Assembly (NCBI RefSeq): GCF_002999335.1
Contig: NW_020312748.1
Span: forward strand, 62,001 to 126,000
DNA: 64,000 nucleotides
Origin: Cyclospora cayetanensis
Lineage: Eukaryota; Apicomplexa; Conoidasida; Eucoccidiorida; Eimeriidae
Direction: 5' to 3'
Every line of letters starts with the position of its first letter. Within the stretch, counting starts at the first letter, position 1. A program made the translations under genes and the position numbers. Below, piece after piece: positions 44,906 through 58,237 of the stretch. The notes below the pieces were generated by a model, which worked only from the letters and a program-made list of their open reading frames with translations, did no database searches and was not told the origin of the DNA.

Positions 44906-47021
44906 TGTGATCACCTGGTAATGCGGTAGCGCGTGCAGGCTGTGCTTTCTCTTTGGCTAGCACCATCCAGGTAACAAACACTAGCTAGTATATATACATA
45001 TATGTATAGGCGCGCAAACCTCCTTTCTGAAAGGCAACTTACTCGGCCGAATGGTAAGGGACAGCAAGCGGTATTTGTTTGAGGCCAGTGCTAGGGGTGT
45101 GACCCTGCGCAAGGCTTTAGTCCTTCAGTCCCTTCTTCTTTTCTACGGTGCATGTGAGTGCTCTGCGGCACCGGAGAGTCTCTCCTGTGACGCGCCAAGG
45201 AATAGGAACCAAATGTTGCAACACCCGTCTTGCAGCTCCTTTTGCTTATTGCCTAAGTTGGCGGTCCCTCTTGTTCCGGCGGCCGTCTACCTTTTTTCGT
45301 ACGGATCGCTGTATTGAGCAATCTCTGATGTCGTCCAAAGATTTATGCTTCCTTTTCGTGCGGTACTGGGGCTGCTCTGAGAAGTACCCTTGATCAGAAG
45401 ATCTGAGCCCTTCCGGACATGTGCGCACGGTCCGAGAGCTTAATTGCTACCAAATAAAAACACCAAAGATACTGGCCTTTATACAAATATACAGCAAAAG
45501 ATCAGAGGCGGGTAGGCAGTGGGGGGCGTGGTACGAAAAATAGGCCTGGAGACCTCATCGCCTTTACAGCATGGAAGCAAACATCAAATGTTTCCTACGT
45601 ACATGGCCCGCTGTCGGACGCTAATGGCGAACGCGGCCACGTGCAAGTGCGCAGCAAATCAAGCAACACCAAAATGCCTGAAAGTTTTCGTTTGGGGTTT
45701 CCTTCGGACTTGCCACTCACTCTTATTCAAATCGTATCTGCTTTGAACCGTCGCGGTGCCGAGGGTCGATGGTGCATATTTATTAATTTAGGGACATAAC
45801 GCATTGATTCAGCAGCTTATGCACATATTGTTTGGAAGAAAAATCTGAACGGTCAGGGGGCTTGAAGAGCCCAGACACCCGAATCAGAGGCTGCTAACTT
45901 CTTGGTCCTTCTAAAAGCCTCCTAGACATTGCCTATCGTCCTTCTCCTATGCACTCTGTGGAAAACAATTAGCCCCTAAAGCAATTCAGAAATATACAGA
46001 GAGTCATGAACTATTGCTTTTAAGCCGCTCCCTTGCTCCTTGTCCGCCGCACTACTCATGGAGAATTTCATGCGGACAAGCAATCCGGTGTACGTGAGAG
46101 AAAACGCAGATATTCAAGGGACACAAACAGCGGATTTGTTGGCCCTGCGATTCCCTTTGTGACTACTGAACAGGGAAAGATATGCACGAAGTGCGCCAGG
46201 TGTCTTGGGGAACACGCGCACGTGGATCTAGCTTGGGATACACAGAATCACCGCCAAAGCCCATTTCGTTTCTCGTTTAAAAAGTATATAGGCACTCCTG
46301 CGTGCAGTCGAAGCAACTGTCTCCTGCCTCAGTTGCGTTCTACAAGGCGGGTGCCTCAGTCAAGCTGAACAGAAGGCAGGTGGTACGAAGGGAATCTAGC
46401 TATGAATGCAGAAGCCTAGGATCAATTGGAGAAAGAGAGAGAAAAGCAATGATTTATGGCACATAAACACCAAGATACACACACACGGACATATTTCCAG
46501 AAAGATGAGGACCGTACAATGTGTGCGAGCAGCGCCACATGCCAGTCGGCATCGGGAGGCCCTCCCCTCGGAAGGTCACTGAGACTCTGAATCTAAAGTA
46601 ACAGCATAACAGGCGTCCAATGTTACAAAAGACAATTGAGGTTAAATAAAGCGCAGTATATTCCTAGTATATTCCTAGCAGAAAAGCTCCTCAAGTTTCT
46701 TCCCCTGCGCTGATGCGTTCGCTCCAGACTAACCCACCACACACGCTCTCAGAGGGGGCCCCTCGAGGAGCCAACCGTACACAACCCCACGGGGGGCCCT
46801 AATCAGCTGACTAGGACTCGAAGCATATCAGGAGATACGGTTTCTCAATTTTTCGTGGTGCCTCCAAGAGCATGCCGCTTGGTGTTTGTAGCTTCATGAA
46901 TTCATGAGTATGTGCTGAGCAGGAGAGAGAGAGAGGGCAGCGTCTTTGGCCGGCTTGCAGCACACCACCATTGCTCTCGACGGGTGCTCTCTCTGTGAAT
47001 GGCTCACATGAGGGCTCCCGT
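44906..47021. other. Intergenic region, about 2.1 kb
   Basis: Between the CCR4-type nuclease and the DNA polymerase, both plus strand. It should contain the polymerase promoter. A palindromic TATATATACATATATGTATA stretch lies near 44990-45008. No open frame here has a recognisable motif. Confidence 0.4.
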
Positions 47022-48111
47022 ATGAGACAGATGGGCAGGGGCCTTCTGCTGGTGCTGCTGTTGGTGTTGCATGCCCCTTTCGCCAGCGCCATCTGTCGGG
47101 GATACCCCCTTCCCTCTGCCGTGCAGCCGCTTCCGCAGGGGAGTATACAGGAGATGAGGCGAGGAGACTCCCCTAGACGCACATGCATGCGAGATCTCCG
47201 TCCTTCCTTGAGAACGGCAGGGCCTCCTGCAGCCGCAGCTGCAGCGGCGGCGGCTTTCCTTCTTTTGCGTATTCCACAAGGCTTGCATGCGTTTGCAGGC
47301 AGCGCGTTCAGTCGACGCCTCGTCTCGTGCACTCCTCGTGCGGCCCCTCTAAGGGCCCAACGAGGGCCTCGAGGAGGGCTGGCTGTACCCCGTTTTGTCG
47401 ACAGGGGCCCTTCGGATGAGGGGCCCCCTTTGTTTTCCCCGTGGCGCTTGGATGGCCCCTGTACGAGCTCCCCAAAGCACACCTCCGGGTACCTTTTCCC
47501 GACGCATACCAGCAGCAGCCGCAGGAGTTTTGGAGCAACAGCGAGCTGTTCAGGGGAAAGTACGACTAACCCCGAGGCAGAAAGCTCCGGGGGGGGGGCC
47601 CCCTCCTCAAGGCCAGGACCGTTCCGCTTGCACGACAGGAGAAGGAGCGCTCCTGCGTGCGAACAAGCACTGCCTGCGGCATGCGGAGAGCCATCGGCTC
47701 CGTCTGCACCATGCGACACAGCGCTGCCCTCTGGGGTAAGGGGGGGAGGAGGGGGGCCCCTGGACTCCCAGGGGCCCCTCCGTCGCTTTGTGGTCGTGGA
47801 CGGCAGCTGCGTCATGTTTCGTTGTTATCATGCAATGCCAAGTCTTAAGAACAGAGACGGCGACAATGTTGGTGCAGTCATGGGATTCTTTAGGTCTCTT
47901 GTTCAGGTAATCGAGCCTCAAAACCTCAGGGGGGGTATTATTATGCAGGCATGCAGCCCTTGGGGGCCCCCACGAAGGGGTTCCAAGCGTCAAGGGCCCC
48001 CACGAAGGGGCCCCAAGCGTCAAGGGCCCCCATGTGGCCTCCCCACACACCTCCCCCCTTCCTCTCCCCCCTTGGAATATTATCTTTAGGCCATATGATA
48101 TAGGGATGCAC

Positions 48112-48166
<55 letters not shown>

Positions 48167-51100
48167 CCTGTGTTTTCACCAGGCGTTTGGTGTGTGTGTG
48201 TGTGCAATGGCTGCAGATACGCCGTTTGCTGTCTCCGTCTCACCTCGCAGTAGTGTTTGACCATCCTACAGGCCGCTCTTCTCGACTGGCTATTAGCCAT
48301 TCTTACAAGAGTCACAGAACACACCCGCCTCTCGAATTAACGGAGCAGATCCAGAAGGCCAAGCATCTTTGCGCTGCAATGGGTACGTAGGCGTACCTCT
48401 GCGGGGCATACAACCCCTCTGCGTACAGCACGCCATTTGTTGTGACTGCCTGCATGTCTGCATAGCTGCTTCCTCCGCTGCTGCTAGCGCCTCGGCCGCT
48501 GCTGATCTGCGCAGCTCTCTGTGTATTTTGGGGCCCCTGCCAGCGTGCGCTTTTTGCTTAGGGCTGTTGCCTCTGGAAGTCGAAGGCGTAGAGGGAGACG
48601 ATGTCATTGCCACACTCGTCGATCGTCTCTGCACGGAAGTTTCTGAGCCTCAGCAGCAGCAGCAGGAAAGGAGAGAGTCTCCGGTGTTCGATGAAGTTGT
48701 TGTGGCAACTGTAGATAAGGATCTCTTGCAGGCGAGTCTGTCTGATGCCATGGTGACTCTTGTCTGCTGCGCTCTTGGCCCTCCATACGGTGCCTGCTGT
48801 GTCTCTTCTGTTACTCTCCCTGTAGCTGCTGCTGCTGCTGCATCGAATCGAGGTTTACTGCTGCTGTGTCTGCTCCTGCCGTTTCCGTTCGCGTCTGTTT
48901 CCTGAAGACCCCGTACTGCCGCCACTGGTGTGTTGCTGCTGCTGCACTCTGTGATGCGCTTTGAAGTAGACGCGGCTGCCTCCGCGCGGCTCTTGCGACT
49001 GTCTTCTAGTTGATGGTCGGCAGCTTCTTATGCATGTGTATCCCGAGTCGCTCTATGCTTTTTGCGGCAGTTGCTAAGGTACAATTACCAGTCGAAGGGG
49101 GGCACCCCCCGTGTGAGTCTGCTGGCTCTCCATCGCCAGTGCCGCCTCCTGGACCGCCAATTTGTTGAAGAGGAATACGGTAAGGGGCCTTGTGACTCAC
49201 GCACTCCTACAGAGGAGGGAGGGAGGACAGACTCCCGAGCTTCTTTGTGAAATGAGGCGCAGCGTGGGAAGGTATAATACAAGGCAGCGCCTTGCGAGGG
49301 ATGACGGCTTGCATGAGCAAGGCCAAGACAGGCCGCACTTGGGCGGAGTTTTTGTGCTTCGCCGTGGTGGAGGTAGGGGGAGGAGTGTGTGTTGCTCAAA
49401 CTGCGCCGTGCAACTTTTGAGGTGTTTTGTGGAGCCTTACAAACGGCAGCTGCGCGGGCAGGAGCTATATCCGCGTAGCTGCGCATGCCCCAGTGCCTAC
49501 GAAGCCCGTGAAAGTTCTCCTCCATTTTTTCAGCATTATTCAGCTGAGGAGAACCCTGCTGGCTGACGCGTAGTTGCGCCCAAATTTATGTGTGCATGCC
49601 AATTCTAGGGGTCTTCGCATGTGCATACCCATTCGCATCCATGTATATATATATATGCATGCAGACAGGTGGATATCCACTTCTACATACCTCTGACGCA
49701 ATGCTGCTTTTCTTTGAATATCATCCCTACGTTGCGCAGCGCTCCTCTTTTCTGTGTCTCTTGGTGAAGGATGCGAGTCGCTGTTCACTGTTCTTGGTGC
49801 AGCTGCGTGTCTTGCCTTGCCAGGCGTGGATCCCCATCAGCTTCTTGACTTTTTTTCGCTTGTTGGAGATCGTGCTGATGGAATTGTCGGCTGTCGTGGA
49901 ATCGGCGTCGCTGCGGCTAAGAAGGTTCTTCGGGCAGTTGAGAGTCTTGAGGTTAGCCACTCTGTTTTTTGGCTGCCTTGGCGCGCCGAGTGACAGTGCA
50001 CACACGCACACACAGGGATGGCGTAGATTCAACGTAACAGGGGAACAGGCTGATCGCCTGTGAGTGAGGGATTTTGATGGTGCTGGACCCCAGGAGTGTG
50101 GTGCTCTATAGGCGTATAAACGTTCCATGAAGGTTTATGCAGAGAGTTGCAGAAGCGCGCATGCACTTTAGCTAAAGAGGCCCCTTGCGTGACAGCAGGG
50201 CAAGAAGATGAGGCATAGCAGAAAGAGAAAGGGGCGCCACACTGGATTTTAAAGTCTGAGAAGGCGTGCATGATGTGCAGTGTCGAGACACACTAACGAG
50301 TGGTGGTGGGGTTGCCCCACTTGACACGTTTGAATATTTAGTGTGTGTGCGTACTTGAAAGATGCGTGTACACGGAGCTGCGTGCATGCATTTAGATGCT
50401 CAAAGTGCGAGTTATGAGCTCCAGCCACGCATGGTAATCTGCGTAGGTTACAAGCTGCCCTCAAGTGGCGTGCCGTGGCTGCTTCAGTTGGCATGTTTAC
50501 ATCGTGGCGGTGCATGTGTTTCCTGTCCCTCCTTTTATCGCTTCTTCTCTCTCGCCGTGTCATGCCCTCCCTCGCTCAGGCTCTCCATGCGTCTCCTGAG
50601 AAGCTCAAAAAGGCCTCTTTAAGACCCAGTCAGATGGCTGCCCTGAAGGAATTTCTCCCGCAGTGGTGCACAAACCGCCGTCTTGTCGCCTTGGATTGCG
50701 GAGTTATACCCGCCAGGAGCCGTAGCCTCACTTCCTTCGAGCTCACGCCTGTGGACCCTGGTGATCTTAAGCAGATGTTTGCCGCGTACAACCTGTCCAA
50801 GCAGGCAGATCTGGTAAGCGGGGTGTATGGTGGGGTGTATGGTGTACGTGTATGTATGTATGTATGTATGTGTATAAGTATATATGTATGTGTATAAGTA
50901 TGTATGTGTATGTATGTGTATATGTAAGTATGTATGTATGTATGTATGTATGTATGTGTATGTATGTGTATAAGTATGTATGTGTATGTATGTGCATAAG
51001 TATATATGTATGTGTATATGTGTATGTATGTACGTGTATATGTGTGGCTTACGGAAAGAGGAGCAGTGCAATCCGTCTGCCAAAGGGGGGGGAGGGAAAG

Positions 51101-54100
51101 GGACGCCTGCGAGCCGACTTTGCACACGGAAACATCTATTCTCTCCTTACCCAAGGGGCCTCTCAAAAACAAAACAACCCTTTCCACCAGTCCAGTGTTT
51201 CTTGGCGCTGCCATGCATAGCTGTGGCGTAGCTCACCGTTCCCCCAATTGCTTTTGCTGATTGCTGCAGTGGATACAGGCTGGGAACGCTGCAGCTTTTT
51301 CCGCGGGAGGCTCTGCAGCCAGCGGAGCACATGGAGAAATCCCCTCCCCCGAGGCAGCAGCTAAAAGCCAGCCCTACGCAGGATTCTCTGGAGCAGCTGT
51401 TTCATCGGAAGCAGCAGCGTCGCTAGCAGTCGTGTCTGCATCGGCAGCAGCAAAGACATCCCCGGCACCTGCCGAGGGCACCCATGCAGCAGACTGGCAA
51501 GGCGGTGATGCAACAGGAGACACAGCGGCGGAAGGACTGAGCGACGAAGGAGGAGTCGATACAGCAGCAGCAGCGGCTGCCACAACAGGGGAGGCGGAAG
51601 GCGTTCCTGCAGCATGGATCGGCAACTATGGAAATTCAGAGACTGCTGTGTCGCAGGCGCATGCACCGGAGGCTCCCGGGGTTGTGCTCTGTGGGGTACA
51701 CTTGTCGGCGGCTCCGCAGTCTCTTCTGCCGTTTCGCACGGACGCCTCTCGCGCGGATGCTGCGTCGTTCGCAGTAGGAACAGGTTCCACTCCAGCGCTT
51801 CCAGGAGCTCCTTCCGGCAGAGCAGCCGCAGAAGGTGCAGCACAAAACGCTGCGTGGAGGCAGAGCGAAGCCAGTCCTCCCCGAGGATCTTTTGCAGCCT
51901 CTCTTCTGTCCTTTTGGCCAGTGCTGACGACGCCTTGGCTGCTGCTGCCTGGGGTGTATGGTGCGCAGGTGCCTCACCGGAAGGTGCTGCCTCTGAGCCT
52001 ATCTAGAGCCGATGAGAAATCTTTTTCCCTGCTCCTGAACCGTCATGCCTTCTCGCAGCGTCGCCTTCTGTTTCATCGAGCAGCAGCGCCGTCCAACTCC
52101 GTGATCGGAGTCGCCGGCTGTGTTTACTCCGCTGCTGAGAAAGCCTCAACGGCTGCAGCAGCCAGTCCGTCCCTGCAGGCTCCTTTCGCCTCTTTGCTGC
52201 CCGGAAGCAGCGACGGTTCGCATGCGCTCGATAGCGCGAGGCTTCAAGATCCGCTGCCATTCGCCTTCGACCATGAGGGAGAGCTCCTGAGGAACGGCGA
52301 TGGGCAAGGGAGCAACAAGCCGGCAGCTCCTGGAGACTCCGCTTCTGGATCTGCGGCAGCGCGACGTGCTGATTCTGACGGGGAAGCAGACTGCAACATG
52401 CAAGTCCGCTTATTTTGCCTGCAAGAACGACCCCACATGGAAGCGGTGCAGCAGCACATGCGACAGCAAATGCAGGCAGCAGTCCATGTCGCAGCAGCAG
52501 CAGATGCGGGAGCGGCAGCAGCAGCGGCCACCCTTAAGGCAGCAACCATTCGTGCATCTCGAAAATCCACTCGGCGCTCTGCTGATGCTGCATCTGCTGA
52601 TGCTGCATCTGCTGCTGCTGATGCTACTGCTGCTACTGATGCTGCTGCTGCATCTGCTGAGTTTCTTCTTGGTTCTGATGCGGAAGTTACTGGCTCTTGC
52701 AACGGAGATACAGCCACGAAAACACGGGCAGCGAGCTCTCAAGTCGTGTTCTCCCGGGAAGAAACAGGAGTTTTACCCTTGCTGCCCCCCATTGAATGTC
52801 AAGGCTCAATGGCATCCCCTTCACCCCTGCAGCAAGCTCAGGCTTTTCACAGCACTATCGTTTTGTGTTTACGGTATCTTGCCGTCCTGCAACAGTTCGA
52901 AGGCAGGCGCTGCTGCGACTCCCCATTCGAGGCAGCCGCGGGGGTTACTCTCGGAGGCTTGCTACGCCAGATCCCCGAGCCTGTTCCCATGGACCCTCTG
53001 GAGATGTCTCTCTCCATAGTGGCGAAAAGCGCAGCGACTCAAAGCACCCCCGACGTCGTGAAAATAAGCCACACATGCCTCGAGGGAGGCAGCAAGGCAC
53101 GCAACAGACCTGACACAGGTGCTCCGTTGCTTCCCATCTCCGTAGCCTGGCTGGCATCGAGCCCTCTAGGAACCCATGCGCCTGCCAGCGCATTGTGCCC
53201 CCTTCACCTTTCTTTCAGCATCCACCTCCCCCCCGGACTGTCACGGCTTCTCGCTGACGAACTGCCGCAGCAGACACCGCTGCAGCAGCCACCGCTGCAG
53301 CAGACACCGCTGCAGCAGCCACAGCAGGCCGTGCTGGATATCCTGCACTTTCACTTTCCCGTTTCGCTGCTGCTCAGAGATTCTGCAGCCTTCCAGATGC
53401 TGCGTGACTGCTTGAGGATGAGCGGCCTGCCTCCCGCCAACTCCGGTTCCTCCGATCGGCTCAAGACGGATGACGCCGAGACGGCTCCGCCTCGGAGTCT
53501 CAGTGCGACGACTCCGAACGCTCACAGCCCTCGAATTCTTTGGGCAGCACACAATGCAAAACAACTGCTACACTTGCTGCTCAACATAGGCCTTGTGCCC
53601 CCCGCGAACCGCCAGCTGCACTGCACGTCTGTTTTGTCGTGGCTGCTGCACGGCGCCAATAGCAGAAACTCCGACTTGCTGCAGCATGCCGTGCTGTATG
53701 AGCTCCTGCAGCAGCGAAAGCGACAGCAACTAGACGCGCCTGCGACTGCGGGAGAAAGACCAGCGGAACCAGTGCAGCTAGACACCCCCGATCTCTCCGC
53801 TTGCTGCGACGGGCATACAGCAGCTGCAGGGGTCCCTCCACACGCGGGTGAAAATTCCACGACTTCAGCTGCTCCAAGAGGAGGAGCACCACAAGTACAA
53901 TCGCGCGGCGATGCAAACCTCCCCAAAGACGAGAGCTCGCTGCTCCTGCCCCTTCTGGCCTCGCCATACGCTTCCACTATCGTCGAAACCATGACAACAG
54001 CGGCGAGAAGCATTGCCGATCTCGCTTCGAAAGGGCATCGCGGTTATCGCCAGCAGAAGTCGCGGGAGGATCCTGAGGCTCCTGCTCGGGCACTGAAGGG

Positions 54101-57100
54101 CAGCACGCGCCGTTCGCAGCGCAGTAGTGTGCTTCCACCGTGGCACTGTTTTCCGTTGGCAAGGAATGCGTTGCTGCCGCCTGAGCAGCAGCAGCTGCAG
54201 CAAGGCCTCTTTGGCAGGTTTGGATGGGGGATTTACGCCAAGATGCCTCAGAAGAAGGCACAACGCGATACAGGCCCGAAGGACTGCGGCTCAACGCGCC
54301 TACCCGACAGCGCCGCAGGAGAAGGAGGAGGAGCAGCAGCAGCGACAGCGCGCCTGCGGCTGAGCTTCCAGCCGGTTGTCGCTCCCAGTCCAGAGCCTTT
54401 TTCATTCGCATCAGGCACCACGCAAGACGGCACTCGGCGAACGAACGAAACCGTTGAGCAGCAGCAGCACACCTCTGCTGGGCTGCGCAGTCGATCCAGA
54501 GGACTCGCTGTTCGCCTTCCTGCGCAGTTTCGAAGATGCTATCCCCCCAGAAGCCCAGAGCACCTGAACGCAGAAGACGTCATTGGCTTTTGCGAGTCTC
54601 GAGGAGCGGCAACACTGGTCTTGTTGGAGAAGCAGCAGCAGCTGCTGCTGCAGCAACAGCAGCAGGCTGCGGAAGAAGGGGCTCCCGCAAATCCAGAGAC
54701 TGTCGGCCTGAGCCTCACTTGGGGAGTATGGGCGCAGGTTGAGAGGCCGCTCATTCCCACGCTGGTGGCTGTGGAGAGACGGGGACTGTCTTTGTCAACG
54801 CCAATTTTGACGGATGGATGGAGGGCGAATCGGGGAGTTGCTCTGCATGCGCCAGAAACGCCGGACGCTGCGGATGGAGCTGCTGGAAGCGTTCTTGATG
54901 CACTTCCAGCAGATCTACCGCAGAGTCGTGCATTTACTCCTCCGCCGAGTGAGGGGGAACCTGCGACAACCCCGCAAACGCCCCCTGGCGACTTTGGCGA
55001 GGCCTTGCAAGAGCAGCGGATTCTGGAGCAGCACATTTGGAGGCTAATCCACCAGCTGACTGGTCGTACAAATGTCAATATAAACTCTCCCAGGTACTCT
55101 TTTTCTAGGCCCTTTCGATGGCGCATGCCTTTCGCGGTTTCGCCTCGCCTCCGTCTGAGTGCGAAATTCCCCACTCAAGCTTGGCTGGAGCCCTCTCGAC
55201 TCGTCCAGCGTGCGTGAAATACTGGCGAGCAAGTTCGCTGGCCTCTGCGTGTATGTGCGAGTCCGTTGCTCCTCCCTCAGCCAGCTTGCGGAAATCCTGT
55301 TCGACGTCTTGCAACTGTCACCGCCTCCTTCAACGCGCGCTGGATCGGTTTCTAGTCTCACGGAGAAGACTCCAAGCAGCCAGGGAGGCACTAAAAGCAA
55401 CCCCTGCAACACAGGAGGCCGCTCCACTGGAGCCGAGGCTCTGCAGGCCTTGCTCCGCGAGGCACTCTCCAAGAAACTGGACGCGCGTTCTGCGCAAGTG
55501 GCGGCGTACGTCGCTCAAATAACCGTGGTTCTACTACCGCTGTTCGTGTTACTTCTGGTCTTTTGCTCTTAGCCGTGGTGGCTTTTTAACTGGCCTTGAT
55601 TTCGTTTTTCTGGGAGCTCCAGACAAAACTCCGCGCAGTCTTGGCCTCGTGTGCATGTATGCCCTAGAGAGAAGGGGATTATGGATCTTGAAGCGCTCCA
55701 AGGCTGCTGCACACTGTTGTGCTGCCCAAAATCCGCGGCTGTGCTTGCGCGCAGACTCCTCTCGGCTCTCCTGAAATATCGAGCTAGCCACAAGTTTGTC
55801 AGTACCTACTTCGCGTCTCTTCCTTCCTACATTTTTCCCCTTACGCACCGCATTCACTTTTCGCTGCTGCAAACAGGTATGTTCACGCCACGTGCTTCTC
55901 ATGCTGCTGTTCGGCTCTGCGAGTAGTATAGCGGTGTCCGTCATTGCATGCATCTCTGCCTCTCGGTGTATTGACCAGCCATGCATGGTTACCAGTCCAG
56001 TCGGTCATGATATAGCCTAGTTTTATCTGCTGGAGATGATCGCATGAGGATGATGATGAGATGCATTCCCGAACAAATCGTCTTGATCGAGTTAACAATC
56101 TTCTGCCGTACAATTTTTTCGAAAATTGCTGCATCCGGTGTGCGTGCCCGTGCACCCGTATGCATTCCTCCGTTTCGCCTAAGGGACGGGAAGTCAAAGC
56201 GGATAACTTTATGGTTTCCAACATTATTTTTTTCATTGTAACGCATGCTTCATTATTTCGGTGCGTCTGGCACACGCACACGTAAGGGCGAGCGCAGGGG
56301 CTGCACTCTATTGTGTGCACTCAGGAGCCGCTACTGGACGCCTCGCGTGCAGAAATCCTAACCTTCAGAATATCCCGAATCACCAAGAAGAATGGCGGTG
56401 GATCAGGTGTGTGCATGAGCTGGCCACAATCAAGCAGCTTCTTTGCAAGAGAAGCTTGCATCGGCCGTTCAAAAGCATCTGTTATATAGGTTGCTGCCCA
56501 TAGTTTCCTTGTGGCTTTCCTGATGGTGTAGTGCTAACGTGTAGCATGCAGCACACATAATCTTTTGGCGCAAGTTGAATTCTTTCGTTTGTCCGGTTAA
56601 AGGCGCATGGGTATACACTGAGGTGTGCTAATGCACTCTCGCATGGTTTGATGCGCACGCAGGCGAGCTTTCGTTCCATCTGCTGTCAATCCCTGCAAGG
56701 CAGATGAGGCCACAGTGCGTGGAGATGCCCTCACCAGTTCCTTGACGGCCATGCTTCTCGGAGCATCTCGAGAGGATGGGAGCCCAATGCCTGCAGCGGA
56801 TGCCGTACGAGTGCCCCCATCCTCTCCATGGCGGTTTCTCTCCATAGACTACTCTCAGATGGAGTTACACATCCTTGCTTATCTTTCCAACGACCCTCAG
56901 CTGCTTAACGACCTAAGTGGCGGGATTTCATCGGGCGAGACAGGGCGTCGATATGACAGCTTCCAGTTGACGGCTTCTCGCTTGTTTGGCTGCCCTCCGG
57001 AGGATGTTACAAAAGAACGTCGCAGTGCTGCCAAAACCGTCACCTACGGTAAGGGCGTATTTTAAGTCTTTATAGAAGGAATTTAAGGCGTGCTCCTTAC

Positions 57101-58237
57101 AGTTCTCCGGGTTATGCAGGAAGCATATTATCTCCTGTGAATCCACGCTCCATGAGCGTTTACAAAGAGGGCCTGTCTCGTTTGACGCTCACAAGCGCTG
57201 CTCCGGGTGCCGGACACCTCCTGTATCACAATTGGCTATCTTTTTTCATGAATGTAATAAAAAATGCGCACATATTTTCCCTGCACAATACATTTTTCGC
57301 GTCGATGAGTGCGCTCTCACTCTCTGTTGCGTGCCCAGGTATCCTTTATGGCCAGACGGAAGGGGGTCTCTCTCGTCAGCTTCGAGCGCCTCTGAAAGAT
57401 GCTCGCCACCTAATTAATTGCTTTTTCAATGAGTACAAAGGCGTGAGAGCACTCATGCATACGCATACACAATTTGCCGAGGCCACAGGGACCATCGAAA
57501 CCCTCATTGGACGAAGCAGGCGATTAGACGGCACAGACGTTGTATCGTTACAGCTGAAGCAGCATGCGGAGCTAGGTCAACTCCTTCAGCGTATCGGTGC
57601 TGCGAAAAAGCCTTTACCTCAGCAAGTGGGTATCGCCACGAGCACTGGAAGCAGCACGAAAAACCGCTGTAGGAGACAGGCCATGAATACCCCCATCCAA
57701 GGTCTTGCAGCAGACATTATGAAGTATGTCACGGGAAGGGTAGACGAGTTGCTTAAGCGGCAGCAACAACGAGCATTTGACCATGAAGACATGTTGCGGG
57801 CATCTACCCTGCGAGGAAGCGTAGGGGGAATACCAAATCTGCCGCCGCATTATCAAGCTCTCAGGAGACCTCTCAGGGCTCAGGTTGTGCTGCAAATTCA
57901 CGATGAGCTGCTGCTAGAGGTACACAAAGAAGACATATCACTCACTCTGGAATTAGTACTGCCGTTGATGCAGCGTGCTTGGGGCCTACTGCTTGTGGAG
58001 ACTAACTGCCTGGATCGCTACGCAGCGCTGTGCCAAGTACAGAGACGCCTTATAGACCCTCTAGGACACAACGACACCGACCATGAAAGTGCCTTGGCAA
58101 GTGCAGGTAATGGCAGCAATGTGGCTGAACAAGAGATCTGGTTCAGTCTCCCCGATCAATACGAGTGGCTGCGTCCCTTTCTTCAACGAAAGCTCCCCAC
58201 GAGCGCCAAAAGCGGGCGTGACTGGGCGTGCTGTTAA
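47022..58237 (+). CDS. Family A DNA polymerase (bacterial Pol I type), probably organellar
   Basis: Predicted to replicate or repair organelle DNA. Starts at ATG 47022 (or 47031) with a signal-like sequence, MGRGLLLVLLLVLHAPFASA, then a long Arg/Ser/Ala-rich leader as in apicoplast or other organelle targeting. The 5' nuclease domain is spread over exons 47022-47906 (VVVDGSCVMFRCYHAMPS), 48217-48382, 48562-48752 (VEGDDVIATL; VDKDLLQ), an unresolved exon near 49015-49073, 49824-49951 (FFSLVGDRADGIVGCRGIG) and 50580-50813. The giant exon 51270-55093 holds low-complexity sequence, a decayed 3'-5' exonuclease-like part and the start of the polymerase. Then come 55281 to about 55500, about 55666-55876, 56325-56406 (GRLACRNPNLQNIPN), 56663-57048 (motif A SIDYSQMELHIL; motif B RSAAKTVTYG) and 57339-58237 (motif C LQIHDELLLEV). 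About 2,400 residues. All three polymerase motifs look intact. Confidence 0.93.
47950..48030. repeat. Short GC-rich direct repeat in a polymerase intron
   Basis: Three near copies of a unit of about 25 bp containing GGGCCCCCACGAAGGGG and CCAAGCGTCAA, just after the donor of the first polymerase exon. Intronic. Confidence 0.8.
48113..48166. repeat. (CA)n microsatellite
   Basis: About 27 uninterrupted CA dinucleotides in the first intron of the DNA polymerase gene. A short TG run follows at about 48190-48204, so the two could pair as a hairpin in RNA. Confidence 0.95.
50820..51050. repeat. GTAT-rich repeat in a polymerase intron
   Basis: About 230 bp of GTAT and GTGTAT units (TGTATGTATGTATGTGTATA-like) directly after the donor of the exon ending at 50813. 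The repeat supplies many extra GTAAG-like sites beside the true donor. It keeps frames open on both strands without coding. Confidence 0.93.
52480..52680. repeat. CAG/CTG triplet-rich coding tract
   Basis: A cluster of CAG and GCTGAT triplets within the giant polymerase exon, read in the polymerase frame as Ala-rich and Ala-Asp sequence (for example ADAASADAASAAADA). The same triplets keep other frames open as poly-Gln or poly-Leu. Similar runs recur at 53270-53320 and 54620-54670. Confidence 0.85.

Noticed and set aside
46811..47815. A 334-codon minus-strand open frame
   Set aside because: It is antisense to the first polymerase exon. GC-rich triplet composition keeps it open, it has no motif, and the plus strand encodes the 5' nuclease there.
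50619..51214. Minus-strand frames reading His/Thr/Tyr/Ile repeats
   Set aside because: They come from the GTAT-rich intronic repeat plus the antisense of a polymerase exon; no gene-like composition outside the repeat.
52300..53019. A 239-codon plus-strand frame rich in Leu/Met and Gln
   Set aside because: It is a shadow of the giant polymerase exon created by CAG/CTG triplets; the true frame runs uninterrupted from 51270 to 55093.
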